A DNA stretch of 61,172 nt from Paludibacteraceae bacterium (GCA_017961765.1 JAGCWQ010000223.1:1-61172); one strand, 5' to 3'. Positions 36,729-46,184 are shown, numbered from the stretch's first letter. Numbers and translations are program-made. The notes: generated by a model from the sequence alone, not told the origin.

Positions 36729-37691
36729 ATGTCTCGAATGAGTGGCAATGAAAAATGGACTGTAATCGCCAATCCGAAGGCGGGTAGCCGACGTTTTTTT
36801 CAACGGAAAAGTTCGATAGAGAAACGTTTGGAGAAGGCTGGTTTGGATGCCGAAATCATTGTCACGGAATATGCGGGTCATGCCACGGTCTTGGTGAAAA
36901 GATTGTTGGATGAGGAGAATGTTCGTCATTTGATTGTGGCGGGAGGCGACGGCTCCGTCAGTGAGGTGGTCGATGGTATCTTCTCTTCGTCTGTCGATCT
37001 ATCCGAAGTCACTTTGGCCATTATGCCAGGGGGAACGGGCAACGACTGGGCTCGTTATTGGGGTATTCCTAAGAAGGCACGGAAAAGCATCCCTTTTATC
37101 GTGGACGGCTATACGCGGAGGGTCGATGTGGGACGGTTGTCCTATTTCCATCAAGGCGAGCAGAAGGTGAAGTACTTCATCAATTCGGTGGGGATGGGAT
37201 TCGATGCACAGGTGGTCTATTATACGGAATTGATCTCTCGTTTCTTGCCGGGACGTTCCTGGGTCTATTCGTTGGCGGTCGTGATGGGGGCTTTGATGCA
37301 CTCTTCCAAACCACTTCGATTGGAGTTGGAGAATGACGGATGTGTGGTCGATGACAATGTCTATACGATCTCTATCGCGAACGGCCCCTATACGGGAGGC
37401 GGAATCAAACAGACCCCCGACGCTGTCCCAACGGATGGGAAGTACGATCTTTTCGTTGTGGTGCGCCCTTCGTTCCTGTTGCTCATCAAGTCGTTGTACC
37501 GCTTGTTTAAGAAGAAGTTGGAAGGCAATTCCTGCCTCCGTTTTTATCGAACATCCTCTTTGCGGATCACGTGCAGTAGCAAGAATAGTGTGGAGGCCGA
37601 CGGCATTTTGTTGGATGGAGCGGAAGGACCTTTCTGTATGGAAATGCTCCCGAATGCGCTTCGGATGGTCGTCCCCAAAGAACGCTGTTGA
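36729..37691 (+). CDS. Diacylglycerol kinase-family lipid kinase (DgkB/YegS-like)
   Basis: A 320-residue soluble lipid kinase. ATP-binding motifs: NPKAGSRR (about 14-21), VAGGDGSVSEVVDG (glycine-rich GGDGS) and MPGGTGNDWARYWG; the C-terminal domain has GMGFDAQVVYYTE and NGPYTGGGIKQTPDA. Enzymes of this group phosphorylate diacylglycerol or sphingoid bases. Bacteroidales make sphingolipids, so either substrate is possible. kdsA follows after 16 bases. Confidence 0.9.
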   Translation: MSRMSGNEKWTVIANPKAGSRRFFQRKSSIEKRLEKAGLDAEIIVTEYAGHATVLVKRLLDEENVRHLIVAGGDGSVSEVVDGIFSSSVDLSEVTLAIMPGGTGNDWARYWGIPKKARKSIPFIVDGYTRRVDVGRLSYFHQGEQKVKYFINSVGMGFDAQVVYYTELISRFLPGRSWVYSLAVVMGALMHSSKPLRLELENDGCVVDDNVYTISIANGPYTGGGIKQTPDAVPTDGKYDLFVVVRPSFLLLIKSLYRLFKKKLEGNSCLRFYRTSSLRITCSSKNSVEADGILLDGAEGPFCMEMLPNALRMVVPKERC

Positions 37692-37707
37692 ATAAAATTT
37701 TATAGTT

Positions 37708-38520
37708 ATGATATCGAATTTGTTGAAGCATACGGATTCTGGCAATTTCTTCATATTTGCGGGTCCATGTGTGATTGAAGGTGAAGATATGGCTCTGCGC
37801 ATAGCCGAGCATCTCAAGACGGTTTCTGACCGATTGAAGATTCCGTTCGTGTTCAAAGGCTCATACCGTAAGGCAAACCGTTCGAAGGTAGACTCCTTTA
37901 CGGGTATCGGAGATGAAAAGGCCTTGAAGATTTTGGCGAAGGTGCGGGCTGATTTTGAAGTTCCTGTCGTGACCGATATCCACGAGGTGGACGAGGCGGA
38001 CATGGCTGCGGAGTATGTGGATGTGTTGCAGATTCCGGCTTTCCTTTGTCGGCAGACCGATCTTTTGGTGGCTGCTGCCCGGACTGGCAAATGTGTGAAT
38101 ATCAAGAAGGGACAATTCCTCTCTCCTGAGTCGATGAAATTTGCGGCGCAGAAGGTCATCGATAGCGGTAACAAGCAGGTTCTGCTTACGGACCGTGGAA
38201 CGTTTTTCGGCTATCAGGATTTGATCGTCGATTACCGTGGTATCCCTACGATGCAAGGCTTGGGTTTCCCCGTTATTTTGGATGTCACCCATTCTTTGCA
38301 GCAGCCTAATCAGGCTTCGGGTGTTTCGGGCGGTAATCCGCAGATGATCGAGACGTTGGCCCGTGCTGGTGTGGCAGTCGGTGTGGACGGCCTTTTCTTG
38401 GAGACGCACCCCGATCCGGCGAATGCCAAGTCGGATGGCTCCAATATGCTCAGATTGGATATGTTCGAACCTTTGATGGAGAAGTTGGTTCGTATTCGTG
38501 AGGTCGTAAATAATTTGTAG
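37708..38520 (+). CDS. kdsA: 3-deoxy-8-phosphooctulonate synthase (KdsA), metal-dependent type
   Basis: Condenses phosphoenolpyruvate with arabinose 5-phosphate to Kdo-8-phosphate, needed for the LPS inner core. Signatures: AGPCVIEGE near residue 19, YRKANRSKVDSFTG, IPAFLCRQTDL, NVKKGQ-type NIKKGQFLSPE and VDGLFLETHPDP. The Cys in GPC marks the metal-dependent class (Aquifex type) as opposed to the Asn of E. coli KdsA. 270 residues, complete. Confidence 0.95.
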   Translation: MISNLLKHTDSGNFFIFAGPCVIEGEDMALRIAEHLKTVSDRLKIPFVFKGSYRKANRSKVDSFTGIGDEKALKILAKVRADFEVPVVTDIHEVDEADMAAEYVDVLQIPAFLCRQTDLLVAAARTGKCVNIKKGQFLSPESMKFAAQKVIDSGNKQVLLTDRGTFFGYQDLIVDYRGIPTMQGLGFPVILDVTHSLQQPNQASGVSGGNPQMIETLARAGVAVGVDGLFLETHPDPANAKSDGSNMLRLDMFEPLMEKLVRIREVVNNL

Positions 38521-38568
38521 AATAGAGTCTCTTCGTGAGATTCCTGATAAATATAGATAAGTAAGAAG

Positions 38569-39930
38569 ATGGCACAAAAACCTTCCATACCTAAGGGTAC
38601 AAGAGATTTCGCACCAATAGAGATGGCGCGTCGTAATTATATATTCAACACCATCAAGGAGGTTTTCCGTTTGTATGGATTCCAACAGATTGAGACTCCT
38701 GCCATGGAGAACCTTTCCACTCTCATGGGTAATTATGGTGACGAGGGAGACAAACTTCTTTTCAAGATTTTGAATTCTGGAGATTTCCTTTCGGGCGTCG
38801 AGCAATCGGATTTGGAGGCAAGAAATTCCTTGAAATTGACAAACAAGATTTCGGAGAAGGGGTTGCGTTATGACTTGACGGTTCCTTTTGCACGTTTCGT
38901 CGTGATGAACCGTGATAAGTTGAGCTTCCCATTCAAGCGTTATCAAATCCAGCCCGTATGGCGTGCGGACAAGCCTCAGAAGGGACGTTACCGTGAGTTC
39001 TATCAATGCGATGTCGATGTCGTTGGCAGCGACTCTTTGATGAACGAGGTGGAGTTGATTCAAATAGTGGACGAGGTCTATCGTCGATTGAAGGTGAATG
39101 TCTGCGTGAAGCTCAACAACCGTAAAATCTTGACAGGTATTGCCGAGGTGATAGGGCAGGCTGATAAGATCGTGGATATCACGGTCGCTATCGATAAGCT
39201 GGATAAGATTGGTTTGGAGAATGTCAATGCGGAGTTGGCTTCCAAGGGTATTCCTGAGGAGTCTATTGCCAAGTTGCAGCCGATTATCTTGTTGCAAGGT
39301 ACGAACGAGGAGAAGTTGCAGACCATCCGGGAGGTGCTTGCCTCTTCTGAAATCGGTTTGAAGGGAGTAGAGGAGATCGCTACGATTTTGGAATATGTCA
39401 AGTTGGTCGGCGTTCAGACGGAGGTTGAGTTGGACTTGACTTTGGCTCGTGGCTTGAACTATTATACGGGTGCTATTTTCGAGGTGAAGGCGAAGGATGT
39501 CCAGATTGGTAGCATCACCGGTGGTGGCCGCTATGACAATTTGACGGGCGTCTTCGGTATGGATGGCGTTTCGGGTGTTGGCATCTCGTTTGGTGCAGAC
39601 CGTATCTACGATGTCTTGAACCAGTTGGATCTCTATCCGGCAGAGATGTTGCAATCCACGAAAGTGATATTCGTCACTTTCGGCCAGGAGGAGTTGAAAT
39701 ATGCGTTGGGTTGTTTGAAGGCTGTCCGTGCGGCTGGTTTGGCTGCCGAGGTCTATCCAGTGCCTGCCAAGATGAAGAAGCAGATGGGTTATGCCGATGG
39801 AAAGGGTATCCCGTATGTGGCTATCATCGGCGAGACGGAGATGGCGGAAAACAAGGTGATGCTCAAGGATATGCAGAGTGGCGAGCAAAAACTCGTTTCT
39901 GTTGAGGAGATGATTTCTTTGTTAAAATAA
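38569..39930 (+). CDS. hisS: Histidyl-tRNA synthetase
   Basis: Class II aminoacyl-tRNA synthetase. Motif 2 region [30 protein letters not shown], histidine A motif [16 protein letters not shown] and motif 3 [18 protein letters not shown] are all present, followed by a C-terminal anticodon-binding domain (about 365-453). The length (453) is normal. It begins 48 bases after kdsA and is likely co-transcribed with it. Confidence 0.96.
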   Translation: MAQKPSIPKGTRDFAPIEMARRNYIFNTIKEVFRLYGFQQIETPAMENLSTLMGNYGDEGDKLLFKILNSGDFLSGVEQSDLEARNSLKLTNKISEKGLRYDLTVPFARFVVMNRDKLSFPFKRYQIQPVWRADKPQKGRYREFYQCDVDVVGSDSLMNEVELIQIVDEVYRRLKVNVCVKLNNRKILTGIAEVIGQADKIVDITVAIDKLDKIGLENVNAELASKGIPEESIAKLQPIILLQGTNEEKLQTIREVLASSEIGLKGVEEIATILEYVKLVGVQTEVELDLTLARGLNYYTGAIFEVKAKDVQIGSITGGGRYDNLTGVFGMDGVSGVGISFGADRIYDVLNQLDLYPAEMLQSTKVIFVTFGQEELKYALGCLKAVRAAGLAAEVYPVPAKMKKQMGYADGKGIPYVAIIGETEMAENKVMLKDMQSGEQKLVSVEEMISLLK

Positions 39931-39938
39931 AGGAATCG

Positions 39939-39969
39939 TTTGTATTTTTATAAAATAAGTTTATATTTG
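39939..39969 (+). promoter_or_regulatory. Promoter of the carboxynorspermidine dehydrogenase-like gene
   Basis: TTTG (39939-39942), 19 bases, TATATTTG (39962-39969): full consensus with ideal spacing. Predicted start ~39976, leader ~70 bases. Confidence 0.8.
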
Positions 39970-40048
39970 TATTCAAATTTATCACGGCTTTTCTTAAGAA
40001 AGGGTGGTGGATTGTATATTTAGTGTATAAACATAAACAACAAGAAGA

Positions 40049-41263
40049 ATGTCTAAAGTTCTTATTATCGGAGTAGGCGGTGTTGGTACCGTAGTGTGTC
40101 ACAAGGTGGCACAAAATGCTAACGTCTTTACGGATATTGTTGTCGCAAGCCGTACAAAGGCGAAGTGTGATGCTGTTGCAGCGGTATTGAAAGAGCGTTA
40201 TGGTGTTTCGGTCACCACAGACAAGGTGGATGCCGACTACACGGATCAAATTGTTGCTTTGTTTAAGAAGCATAAGCCTGAATTGGTCATTAATGTGGCT
40301 CTTCCTTATCAGGACTTGAACATTATGGATGCTTGTCTTGAATGTGGTGTCAATTACTTGGATACGGCCAACTATGAGCCGAAGGACGAGGCTCATTTCG
40401 AGTATAGCTGGCAGTGGGCTTACAAGGAGAAGTTCGAGAAGGCTGGTTTGACGGCAATCCTTGGTTGTGGTTTTGACCCAGGTGTCTCCGGCGTTTATAC
40501 TGCTTATGCGGCTAAGCATCACTTCAAGGAGATGCAGTATCTCGATATCGTCGATTGCAATGCAGGAAACCATCATAAGGCTTTTGCCACGAACTTCAAC
40601 CCAGAAATCAACATCCGTGAGATTACCCAAAAGGGTCGTTTCTATCAGGATGGCAAATGGGTGGAGACAGGTGCTTTGGAAATCCATAAGGCATTGACCT
40701 ATCCAAACATCGGTCCAAGGGAATCTTATTTGATGTACCACGAGGAGTTGGAGTCGTTGGTGAAGAATTTCCCTTCCATCAAGCGTGCTCGTTTCTGGAT
40801 GACTTTCGGACAGGAGTATCTGACGCACCTTCGTGTGATTCAAAATATCGGTATGGCTCGCATCGACGAGGTGGAGTACAACGGTGTGAAGATCGTTCCG
40901 CTTCAGTTCTTGAAGGCCGTTCTTCCTAATCCTCAGGATTTGGGCGAGAACTACGAGGGTGAGACCAGTATCGGTTGCCGTATCAGCGGTATCGGTAAGG
41001 ATGGGAAGCCGTTGACTTACTATGTCTATAACAACTGTAGCCACCAAGAGGCTTATAAGGAGACTGGAATGCAAGGTGTCAGCTATACGACAGGTGTGCC
41101 TGCTATGATTGGTGCCATGATGTTCTGCACGGGTCAATGGAAGCGTCCGGGCGTATGGAACGTGGAGGATTTCGATCCAGATCCGTTCATGGCAGAGTTG
41201 AACAAACATGGATTGCCTTGGCACGAGGTATTCAACGGAGATTTGGAATTAGACCAAATATAA
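40049..41263 (+). CDS. Saccharopine dehydrogenase-family protein, probable carboxynorspermidine dehydrogenase
   Basis: A 404-residue Rossmann enzyme (VLIIGVGGVGTVVCHKVAQN at the start). The family region VINVALPYQDLNIMDACLECGVNYLDTANYEP and GCGFDPGVSGVYTAYA are characteristic of the Lys1/carboxy(nor)spermidine dehydrogenase branch, which joins aspartate semialdehyde with a diamine on the alternative polyamine route. Many gut Bacteroidota use this route to spermidine. The decarboxylase partner (NspC-like) is not beside it, and the gene is alone between its own promoter and terminator. Confidence 0.88.
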   Translation: MSKVLIIGVGGVGTVVCHKVAQNANVFTDIVVASRTKAKCDAVAAVLKERYGVSVTTDKVDADYTDQIVALFKKHKPELVINVALPYQDLNIMDACLECGVNYLDTANYEPKDEAHFEYSWQWAYKEKFEKAGLTAILGCGFDPGVSGVYTAYAAKHHFKEMQYLDIVDCNAGNHHKAFATNFNPEINIREITQKGRFYQDGKWVETGALEIHKALTYPNIGPRESYLMYHEELESLVKNFPSIKRARFWMTFGQEYLTHLRVIQNIGMARIDEVEYNGVKIVPLQFLKAVLPNPQDLGENYEGETSIGCRISGIGKDGKPLTYYVYNNCSHQEAYKETGMQGVSYTTGVPAMIGAMMFCTGQWKRPGVWNVEDFDPDPFMAELNKHGLPWHEVFNGDLELDQI

Positions 41264-41286
41264 TTTTATTGGTATTATTGTTAATG

Positions 41287-41324
41287 GTAGAGACAGGGTT
41301 TGTGGCCTTGTCTCTACTTTTTTA
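41287..41324 (+). terminator. Terminator after the carboxynorspermidine dehydrogenase-like gene
   Basis: GTAGAGACAGG (41287-41297) pairs with CCTTGTCTCTAC (41306-41317, one bulged base), followed by a T-rich run. Confidence 0.9.
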
Positions 41325-41785
41325 TTACACGGAAACTATCTCCAAGTCAATTTAACAGACAGTGTCTGTTGAATTTGGTATTTCAAATAGAAGCGTCTCC
41401 TAACCTGTAAGTTAGAGTCGGGAAAGCCCCTGCCGGAGTCTTGCAAATAAGAGAAAACCTTCTTCAAACACGCTCCGTTTCCCCGCTCAAATCGCCGATT
41501 ATAGGGCAAGAATGATAGTTTTGTATAAAACAATCAATTTTTAGTGTACTGCGCATTGTTTTTCTTGTGAATTAACCTCTTATATGTTACTTTTGAACGT
41601 GTTGAATTTTAGTCCTGAAATAAAAGGAGGGACAAGGATTGGTAGTGTCTGGTTTTTGGAAGTTTTGGGAAGAAGAGGCGAGTTCGTTTTTTCTTGAAAA
41701 TCAGTCTAATGTGAGTTGAACCATTGATGCCGAAAGGTGTAAACGGTTAGAAAATATTTAGTAGAACGGTAAATGTGGATCCAAA
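41325..41785. other. Gene-free stretch with a 17-base palindrome
   Basis: No supported gene. AACAGACA-G-TGTCTGTT (41354-41370) is a perfect 8-bp inverted repeat, and CTAAC/GTTAG (around 41400-41416) is another small stem. A 65-codon minus-strand frame (41336-41533) covers the same stretch but lacks a promoter or recognisable family. No promoter consensus was found ahead of the gene at 41786. The stretch may be an operator region, a small RNA, or a dispersed repeat. Confidence 0.4.
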
Positions 41786-42697
41786 ATGAATAAATTAGTT
41801 TTAGCATTAATATTGGCTATGTCTTTTCATTTTTCTGCGATGGCGGAGGGAGGAAAGACGGCTCCCATAGATAGCTTGTTGTCTCTCTATGAGCGATACG
41901 GGAATATATATTCCGTTTTTGATAATTACACTTTTTCCTATACCTCTTCCGACTTGAAGAAACTCTATTCAGATCGAAATGTGAAGAGTGTCTTGTTGAG
42001 GCTTTTTGACCGTAGCGAGTATTTGAAGGCGCGTGGAGGAAAGATTACGGAAGAGAATTCGTTGGAGAGGGCGCAGATGGACACGGCCTACTCCAAGCAA
42101 CCTTTGTACGATTATAGCTTTGCCGAGAGTTTGATCTGTAGTTTCAGATGGCAGGAGGTTTACGACAAAGTATATGATTTGTGGGTTGCCGATGGAAAGA
42201 GGGTAGGTAGCCATTGGTTTGGCGTCTTGTTGGGATTCCAGGATCCTGAAGCCATTTCGTTGGTGGATGGTTATTTGAAGTCAGTCGATAAGAAGGGTTC
42301 TGTTATATCCAGTGACATGCATGATTATGTCCGTGAGGCCATCCATGGTAGTTACGGCTCCTATTCGGAGGATGTTAAGATTCGGTTGTTGAGCAAAGAT
42401 TTCATCGTGTTGGCTGATTTTGATTATCAGCCTGTGAATGTGGCTGTTATAGGACATCTTAACAATCGTTTTGATGAGAATTGTGGTCGCAACGCATCCC
42501 ATTATTTGTCGGATGTGAAAGGTCAGATTTTGAAACTTGCTTCGGATATGGATATCTTCTCTTACAATAAATATCAACGCATCAGTCGTGATATTGTCCG
42601 CCATACGGATGTAGCCAAAGGGTGGTACCAATGCAACAAGGCCATTATGGAAAAAGAGGAGAGTTTTTGGAAATCGAAGATAAAGTATAGGAAATAG
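41786..42697 (+). CDS. Secreted protein of unknown function
   Basis: A 303-residue protein with a clean signal peptide (MNKLVLALILAMSFHFSAMA, cut near 20). The mature part is mainly helical and shows no motif I recognise; short helix pairs with repeated Tyr/Leu (SLLSLYERYGNIYSVF, VYDLWVADGKRVGSHWFGVLLGFQDPEAISLVDGYL is one such stretch in part) suggest a helical repeat fold. It is separated from the Zorya-like cassette by 187 bases, so membership in that system is unlikely. No lipobox. Confidence 0.65.
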   Translation: MNKLVLALILAMSFHFSAMAEGGKTAPIDSLLSLYERYGNIYSVFDNYTFSYTSSDLKKLYSDRNVKSVLLRLFDRSEYLKARGGKITEENSLERAQMDTAYSKQPLYDYSFAESLICSFRWQEVYDKVYDLWVADGKRVGSHWFGVLLGFQDPEAISLVDGYLKSVDKKGSVISSDMHDYVREAIHGSYGSYSEDVKIRLLSKDFIVLADFDYQPVNVAVIGHLNNRFDENCGRNASHYLSDVKGQILKLASDMDIFSYNKYQRISRDIVRHTDVAKGWYQCNKAIMEKEESFWKSKIKYRK

Positions 42698-42884
42698 TGG
42701 GCTTCTTGATTAAGAGGCTAAGAATTGAAATTAGTAAGATGTAGAAAATAAGTTGGTATGAAATCCTTGTGGAGGCATGAGGGGCAGAATGTGTTGTCTC
42801 TTCTCTACTAGAGATTCCCCTTAAAGTCATTCCATTTATTTTTATACTACAACCAAATGCCGTTTTATTCTATTATTTAAAGCA

Positions 42885-44240
42885 ATGATAATAACAGTAG
42901 TTTCGTGTGCCATAATACTTGGTGCATTTCTATTCTTTTGGTTTCAGATTGATAACGTTAAGAAGAAGGGTTTATTGATAGAGAGAAGGAGGTATGTAGA
43001 GCAAAGGCCAACTGTGATCTCCACATTAGGTGTGTTAGGTACATTCCTTGGTATCACCATTGGCTTGTGGTTCTTTAATACGCAGGATATTAATTCAAGC
43101 ATACCTAAGTTGTTGGAAGGCTTGAAGACGGCTTTTTTTACTTCGTTGTCTGGTATGATTTGTTCTCTTTTGCTGAATAGGAGAGTTGATGCTTTATATG
43201 ATGATTATGAGACAAAGCAAAAGGGAGAGAGTCGGGCGACCGACCTTGAAAATGCTGCAGGTATGATTGTGAAGGCTGTAGAATCGATGTCTATGCAATC
43301 AAAATCTGATAGTGAGAGTATGCGAAAAGCTATAGAGGATTTGTATAAACATTCTATACCATTTCAAGATGATAGTCTTTCGAAACAAGATAAGGTAATA
43401 GATCTTTTGAGTGGTGGCTTTGAAAAAATGAATGCCAATTTGACTGAGCTATCTTCTGTCCTTCATAAAGAGGTTATGGATATAGAACACAAAATGTCAG
43501 AGACAAATAGTTTGCTAACAAGTAAGTTCGACGAGTTCTCTGAACTTTTGAAGAAGAGTAATACTGAGGCTCTTGTTGAGGTTATGAAGACTGTAACAGA
43601 GGAGTTTCAAAAGCAGATGAATGAATTGATTAGTCGTCTTGTTAAGGAGAACTTTGACAAACTCAATCAAAGTGTTGATCAGTTGAATACATGGCAAATT
43701 GAGAATAAGGAGATGATTCAATCTTTGACTAATCAATATATGCAGATGGAGACTCAGTTCTCAGAAACAGAGACTACACTTGTTAAAGTAGGTGAAGATA
43801 CTAGATTGTTGGTGTCTGAAGGTGGCAAGTTACAGCAACTAATCTCAGCCTTGAATAGCGTTATGGTGCAAGATGAGAAGTTTGTACAAATTACTAGTAA
43901 TTTAAGTGCAACGACTGAATTTTCAAAACAAAATATGGAGGCATTCAAGGAATCCACTGATCAACTCAATGACTGGGTTAGAAAACAGCGGAATTTTGTT
44001 GAGGCTGTGCAGGAGTTGATAGTTAAATTGGAAGAAATAAGCAAGTTAAAAGATTATTCGGAAGAATTTTGGAAGGGGCAAAAACAAGGAATGGCGGATT
44101 CCCTTGGTGCTTTGAAACAAGGCTCTTTGACATTGAATTCTCAATTAACTGCTCTTGATCAGCGGTTCTATAATAGATTGAATGCCACATTGGCGGAATT
44201 AGACACTTGTATTCAGGCGATGGTTAATGGAAGGAGGTAG
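42885..44240 (+). CDS. ZorA-like MotA/ExbB-family channel protein with long helical tail
   Basis: A 451-residue protein with three membrane segments (about 2-22, 43-64, 80-98). TLGVLGTFLGITIGL (47-61) and LLEGLKTAFFTSLSGM (76-91) are the MotA/TolQ/ExbB pore helices, which form a pentamer round a MotB/ExbD-type dimer. Residues ~100-451 are a hydrophilic, heptad-rich helical tail in the cytoplasm, much longer than in flagellar or Tol stators and typical of ZorA, where the tail signals from the envelope to the effector. The next genes are a MotB-like partner (three bases on) and an HNH nuclease, the order zorA-zorB-zorE. The cassette looks more AT-rich than the flanking core genes. ZorA family is inferred from architecture and context. 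Confidence 0.8.
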   Translation: MIITVVSCAIILGAFLFFWFQIDNVKKKGLLIERRRYVEQRPTVISTLGVLGTFLGITIGLWFFNTQDINSSIPKLLEGLKTAFFTSLSGMICSLLLNRRVDALYDDYETKQKGESRATDLENAAGMIVKAVESMSMQSKSDSESMRKAIEDLYKHSIPFQDDSLSKQDKVIDLLSGGFEKMNANLTELSSVLHKEVMDIEHKMSETNSLLTSKFDEFSELLKKSNTEALVEVMKTVTEEFQKQMNELISRLVKENFDKLNQSVDQLNTWQIENKEMIQSLTNQYMQMETQFSETETTLVKVGEDTRLLVSEGGKLQQLISALNSVMVQDEKFVQITSNLSATTEFSKQNMEAFKESTDQLNDWVRKQRNFVEAVQELIVKLEEISKLKDYSEEFWKGQKQGMADSLGALKQGSLTLNSQLTALDQRFYNRLNATLAELDTCIQAMVNGRR

Positions 44241-44243
44241 TCT

Positions 44244-44957
44244 ATGGCAAAGCACAATGTATGGATGTCGGTATCGGATCTGATGACAGGTCTGATGATT
44301 ATTTTCTTGTTTATTGCAGTCTCATACATCAGTAAAAATCAAGATAATGAAAGTGTTTTGAGGGAATATATTGATGCAAAGCGTGACTTACATGACAAAC
44401 TGCAGAGAGAACTTAAGTCGTCTATTGAGAAAAATGAGATAGAACTTAGCCCTGATTTGTCAATGAAGTTTACTAAGGCGGAAACTTGCTTTGAACCAGG
44501 AAAATATGATATCAAACCAGAGTTTCAAAAATCATTGGATGAGGTTATGTCCAAATATTTTGATTTGTTACTTCGAGATACCTTGCGAGCAAACATTAAG
44601 GAAATTCGAATTGAAGGACATACGGATGACCAACAAATAAAGGCAACTAATCCCTTATACCAAAAGGATAAGTTTGTTTCCAACGCTAAATTATCACAAC
44701 TGAGGGCATTGGAAATTCTTAAATATCTCAAAGAGAGTGTGGCAAACAAATATCAAGGTAAGGATAAGGAGTTCTTGGAATATTGGTTAACAGCATGTGG
44801 TATGTCTTATAGTAGGGCTTTGGATGAGGATGGTCAATTGGTGTTTAATACGGGGAAAACGATTGATGCGGAAAAGTCAAGAAGAGTGGAAGTGCGCCTT
44901 ATTACAAGGGGAGATGAAATTTTGGAGAACTTTGTAACGAAAAAACTGGAAAAGTAG
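44244..44957 (+). CDS. ZorB-like MotB/OmpA-family stator partner
   Basis: A 237-residue protein with one membrane segment (about 13-29) right after a conserved Asp12 (WMSVSDLMTGLMIIFLF); in stators this Asp carries the translocated ion. After a helical linker (35-65) comes an OmpA-like peptidoglycan-binding domain (about 70-220) with IRIEGHTDD (121-129), the SNAKLSQLRALEILKYL helix and KSRRVEVRLI (211-220). The protein should anchor to the cell wall and pair with the ZorA-like channel, to which it is linked by a three-base gap. No flagellar genes are present, which argues against a motility role. Confidence 0.82.
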   Translation: MAKHNVWMSVSDLMTGLMIIFLFIAVSYISKNQDNESVLREYIDAKRDLHDKLQRELKSSIEKNEIELSPDLSMKFTKAETCFEPGKYDIKPEFQKSLDEVMSKYFDLLLRDTLRANIKEIRIEGHTDDQQIKATNPLYQKDKFVSNAKLSQLRALEILKYLKESVANKYQGKDKEFLEYWLTACGMSYSRALDEDGQLVFNTGKTIDAEKSRRVEVRLITRGDEILENFVTKKLEK

Positions 44958-44958
44958 A

Positions 44959-45759
44959 ATGGAAGAATCAGTAATGCCAATATATAGTTTCAATGGATTA
45001 AAGAATCTATTGAGAATTAAGGGGTTTCGTGTAGACAAGGCTCAAGCATACAGACCTCTTGAAGTTGAAAATGTTGATTTGAATTCTCCTCGTTGTAATC
45101 TAGAAATAACAAATGATGGCTTTTTTGTCATTGATCCTGTAGATGGAGAAAAAAGGCAAGTCTTTTTATATATGCAGAATTATGACATCGAAAAATATAA
45201 TGACTATCCTAGATTCCATATATGTAATTGTTCGACTTTGCAGATGTATAGTAGAGGCTCTTATAGAAGGGCAAATACAGCAAGGGTAAAGGTAAAGAAT
45301 AGAAGCGATGGACGAGAGGTTTGGGTAGATAGTCTGAAATTATGTCAAAATTGTGCAAGCAAGATGTTTAATGCCCCAAAAACAACAGCGGATTTTGAAC
45401 GTGTCATGCGCCAAGCTGCGGCCTCCTCTGAAAGGAATGACTACAAAAGAGGCGAATTGGATATTCGTGGTTATACCAAAGATTGGAGTAAAGTTAGTGA
45501 GGCGTACCGAAACTTAAAACAATTTAAGTGTGAGCAATGTGGGGTGCAAATAACAAATCCTTTTGATCAATGTTTTATTCAGGTTCATCATATTAGTGGA
45601 GATAAAACAGATAATAGAGAGCAAAATTTAAAATGCTTGTGTGTTGAATGCCATTCTCAGATTGATGAGAGGCATAAGAAGAATTTTAGTACAAAGGCTA
45701 ATCTCCTTGTCCTGGATGATTTTAGAAAAAAATATCGAGGGCAACAAGGTTTGTTTTAG
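44959..45759 (+). CDS. ZorE-like HNH endonuclease
   Basis: A 266-residue protein starting one base after the zorB-like stop. The C-terminal HNH domain (about 188-250) has zinc pairs Cys191/Cys194 and Cys228/Cys231, the catalytic His pair His210-His211 (IQVHHISGD), Asn223 and His232. The N-terminal half has a second Cys set (Cys89, Cys91, Cys129, Cys132), probably another zinc site that binds DNA or a regulator. In Zorya type II the third gene, ZorE, is an HNH nuclease (reported to nick DNA) that acts downstream of the ZorAB motor. An unrelated HNH gene is possible, but the tight spacing favours one system. Confidence 0.8.
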   Translation: MEESVMPIYSFNGLKNLLRIKGFRVDKAQAYRPLEVENVDLNSPRCNLEITNDGFFVIDPVDGEKRQVFLYMQNYDIEKYNDYPRFHICNCSTLQMYSRGSYRRANTARVKVKNRSDGREVWVDSLKLCQNCASKMFNAPKTTADFERVMRQAAASSERNDYKRGELDIRGYTKDWSKVSEAYRNLKQFKCEQCGVQITNPFDQCFIQVHHISGDKTDNREQNLKCLCVECHSQIDERHKKNFSTKANLLVLDDFRKKYRGQQGLF

Positions 45760-45816
45760 GTAGTGCTAACTTATATGATATGGTAGTTTATATGTGTGTT
45801 TTAGACAGTTAAGCTT

Positions 45817-46116
45817 ATGAAAAAGAGTGTGTTATTGCCCATTGCTTGTGCTTCCTTTCTGTTGTTTAGCCAGTTCGTCATGGTTCCTTGGACCCAATCC
45901 CAAATAAATAGCCATCTGATGGAGCATGATGGAGGTTGGAATATTTCTTCTATAGTATATGCGGTTTTAGTCGTGGTTTTTCTTATCCTCTTTTTATATA
46001 GGTATAGGAGGACGACTATGTGGCAAAGGGCGCTATGGGGTTTTCTCCTCCTTTCTGCCGTCTATTATTGTTGGGTCTTGAAGGGTCTCTACTGCCTTGG
46101 ATGCGCGGTTGGGTGA
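45817..46116 (+). CDS. Small membrane protein of unknown function
   Basis: A 99-residue protein with three hydrophobic segments (about 5-24, 45-62, 70-90) and no known motif. It starts 57 bases after the HNH gene on the same strand, so it could be co-transcribed with the cassette, but Zorya systems have no such subunit. Probably an ordinary accessory gene. Confidence 0.5.
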   Translation: MKKSVLLPIACASFLLFSQFVMVPWTQSQINSHLMEHDGGWNISSIVYAVLVVVFLILFLYRYRRTTMWQRALWGFLLLSAVYYCWVLKGLYCLGCAVG

Positions 46117-46184
46117 AATGCCCAAGGGAACTTTGTTTTGAAGCCAACGGGGCTCGTCCTCATCTTATGGGTTGTCCCGCTATT

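Noticed and set aside
37861-39888. A 675-codon open frame on the minus strand across kdsA and hisS
   Set aside because: It is antisense to two certain genes. Rare TTA, CTA and TCA codons in the sense frames leave the antisense frame open; the translation is low in recognisable motifs.
39863-41224. A 453-codon minus-strand frame over the carboxynorspermidine dehydrogenase-like gene
   Set aside because: Antisense shadow produced by the same codon bias; the plus-strand gene has promoter, terminator and family motifs.
41336-41533. A 65-codon minus-strand frame in the gap before the secreted protein
   Set aside because: No promoter, start context or known family; kept only as a possible dispersed repeat.
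42885-44957. Flagellar or Tol/Exb stator genes
   Set aside because: No motility, TolA/TonB or Pal genes are present; the tail of the channel protein is far longer than in TolQ/ExbB and a nuclease gene is directly linked.
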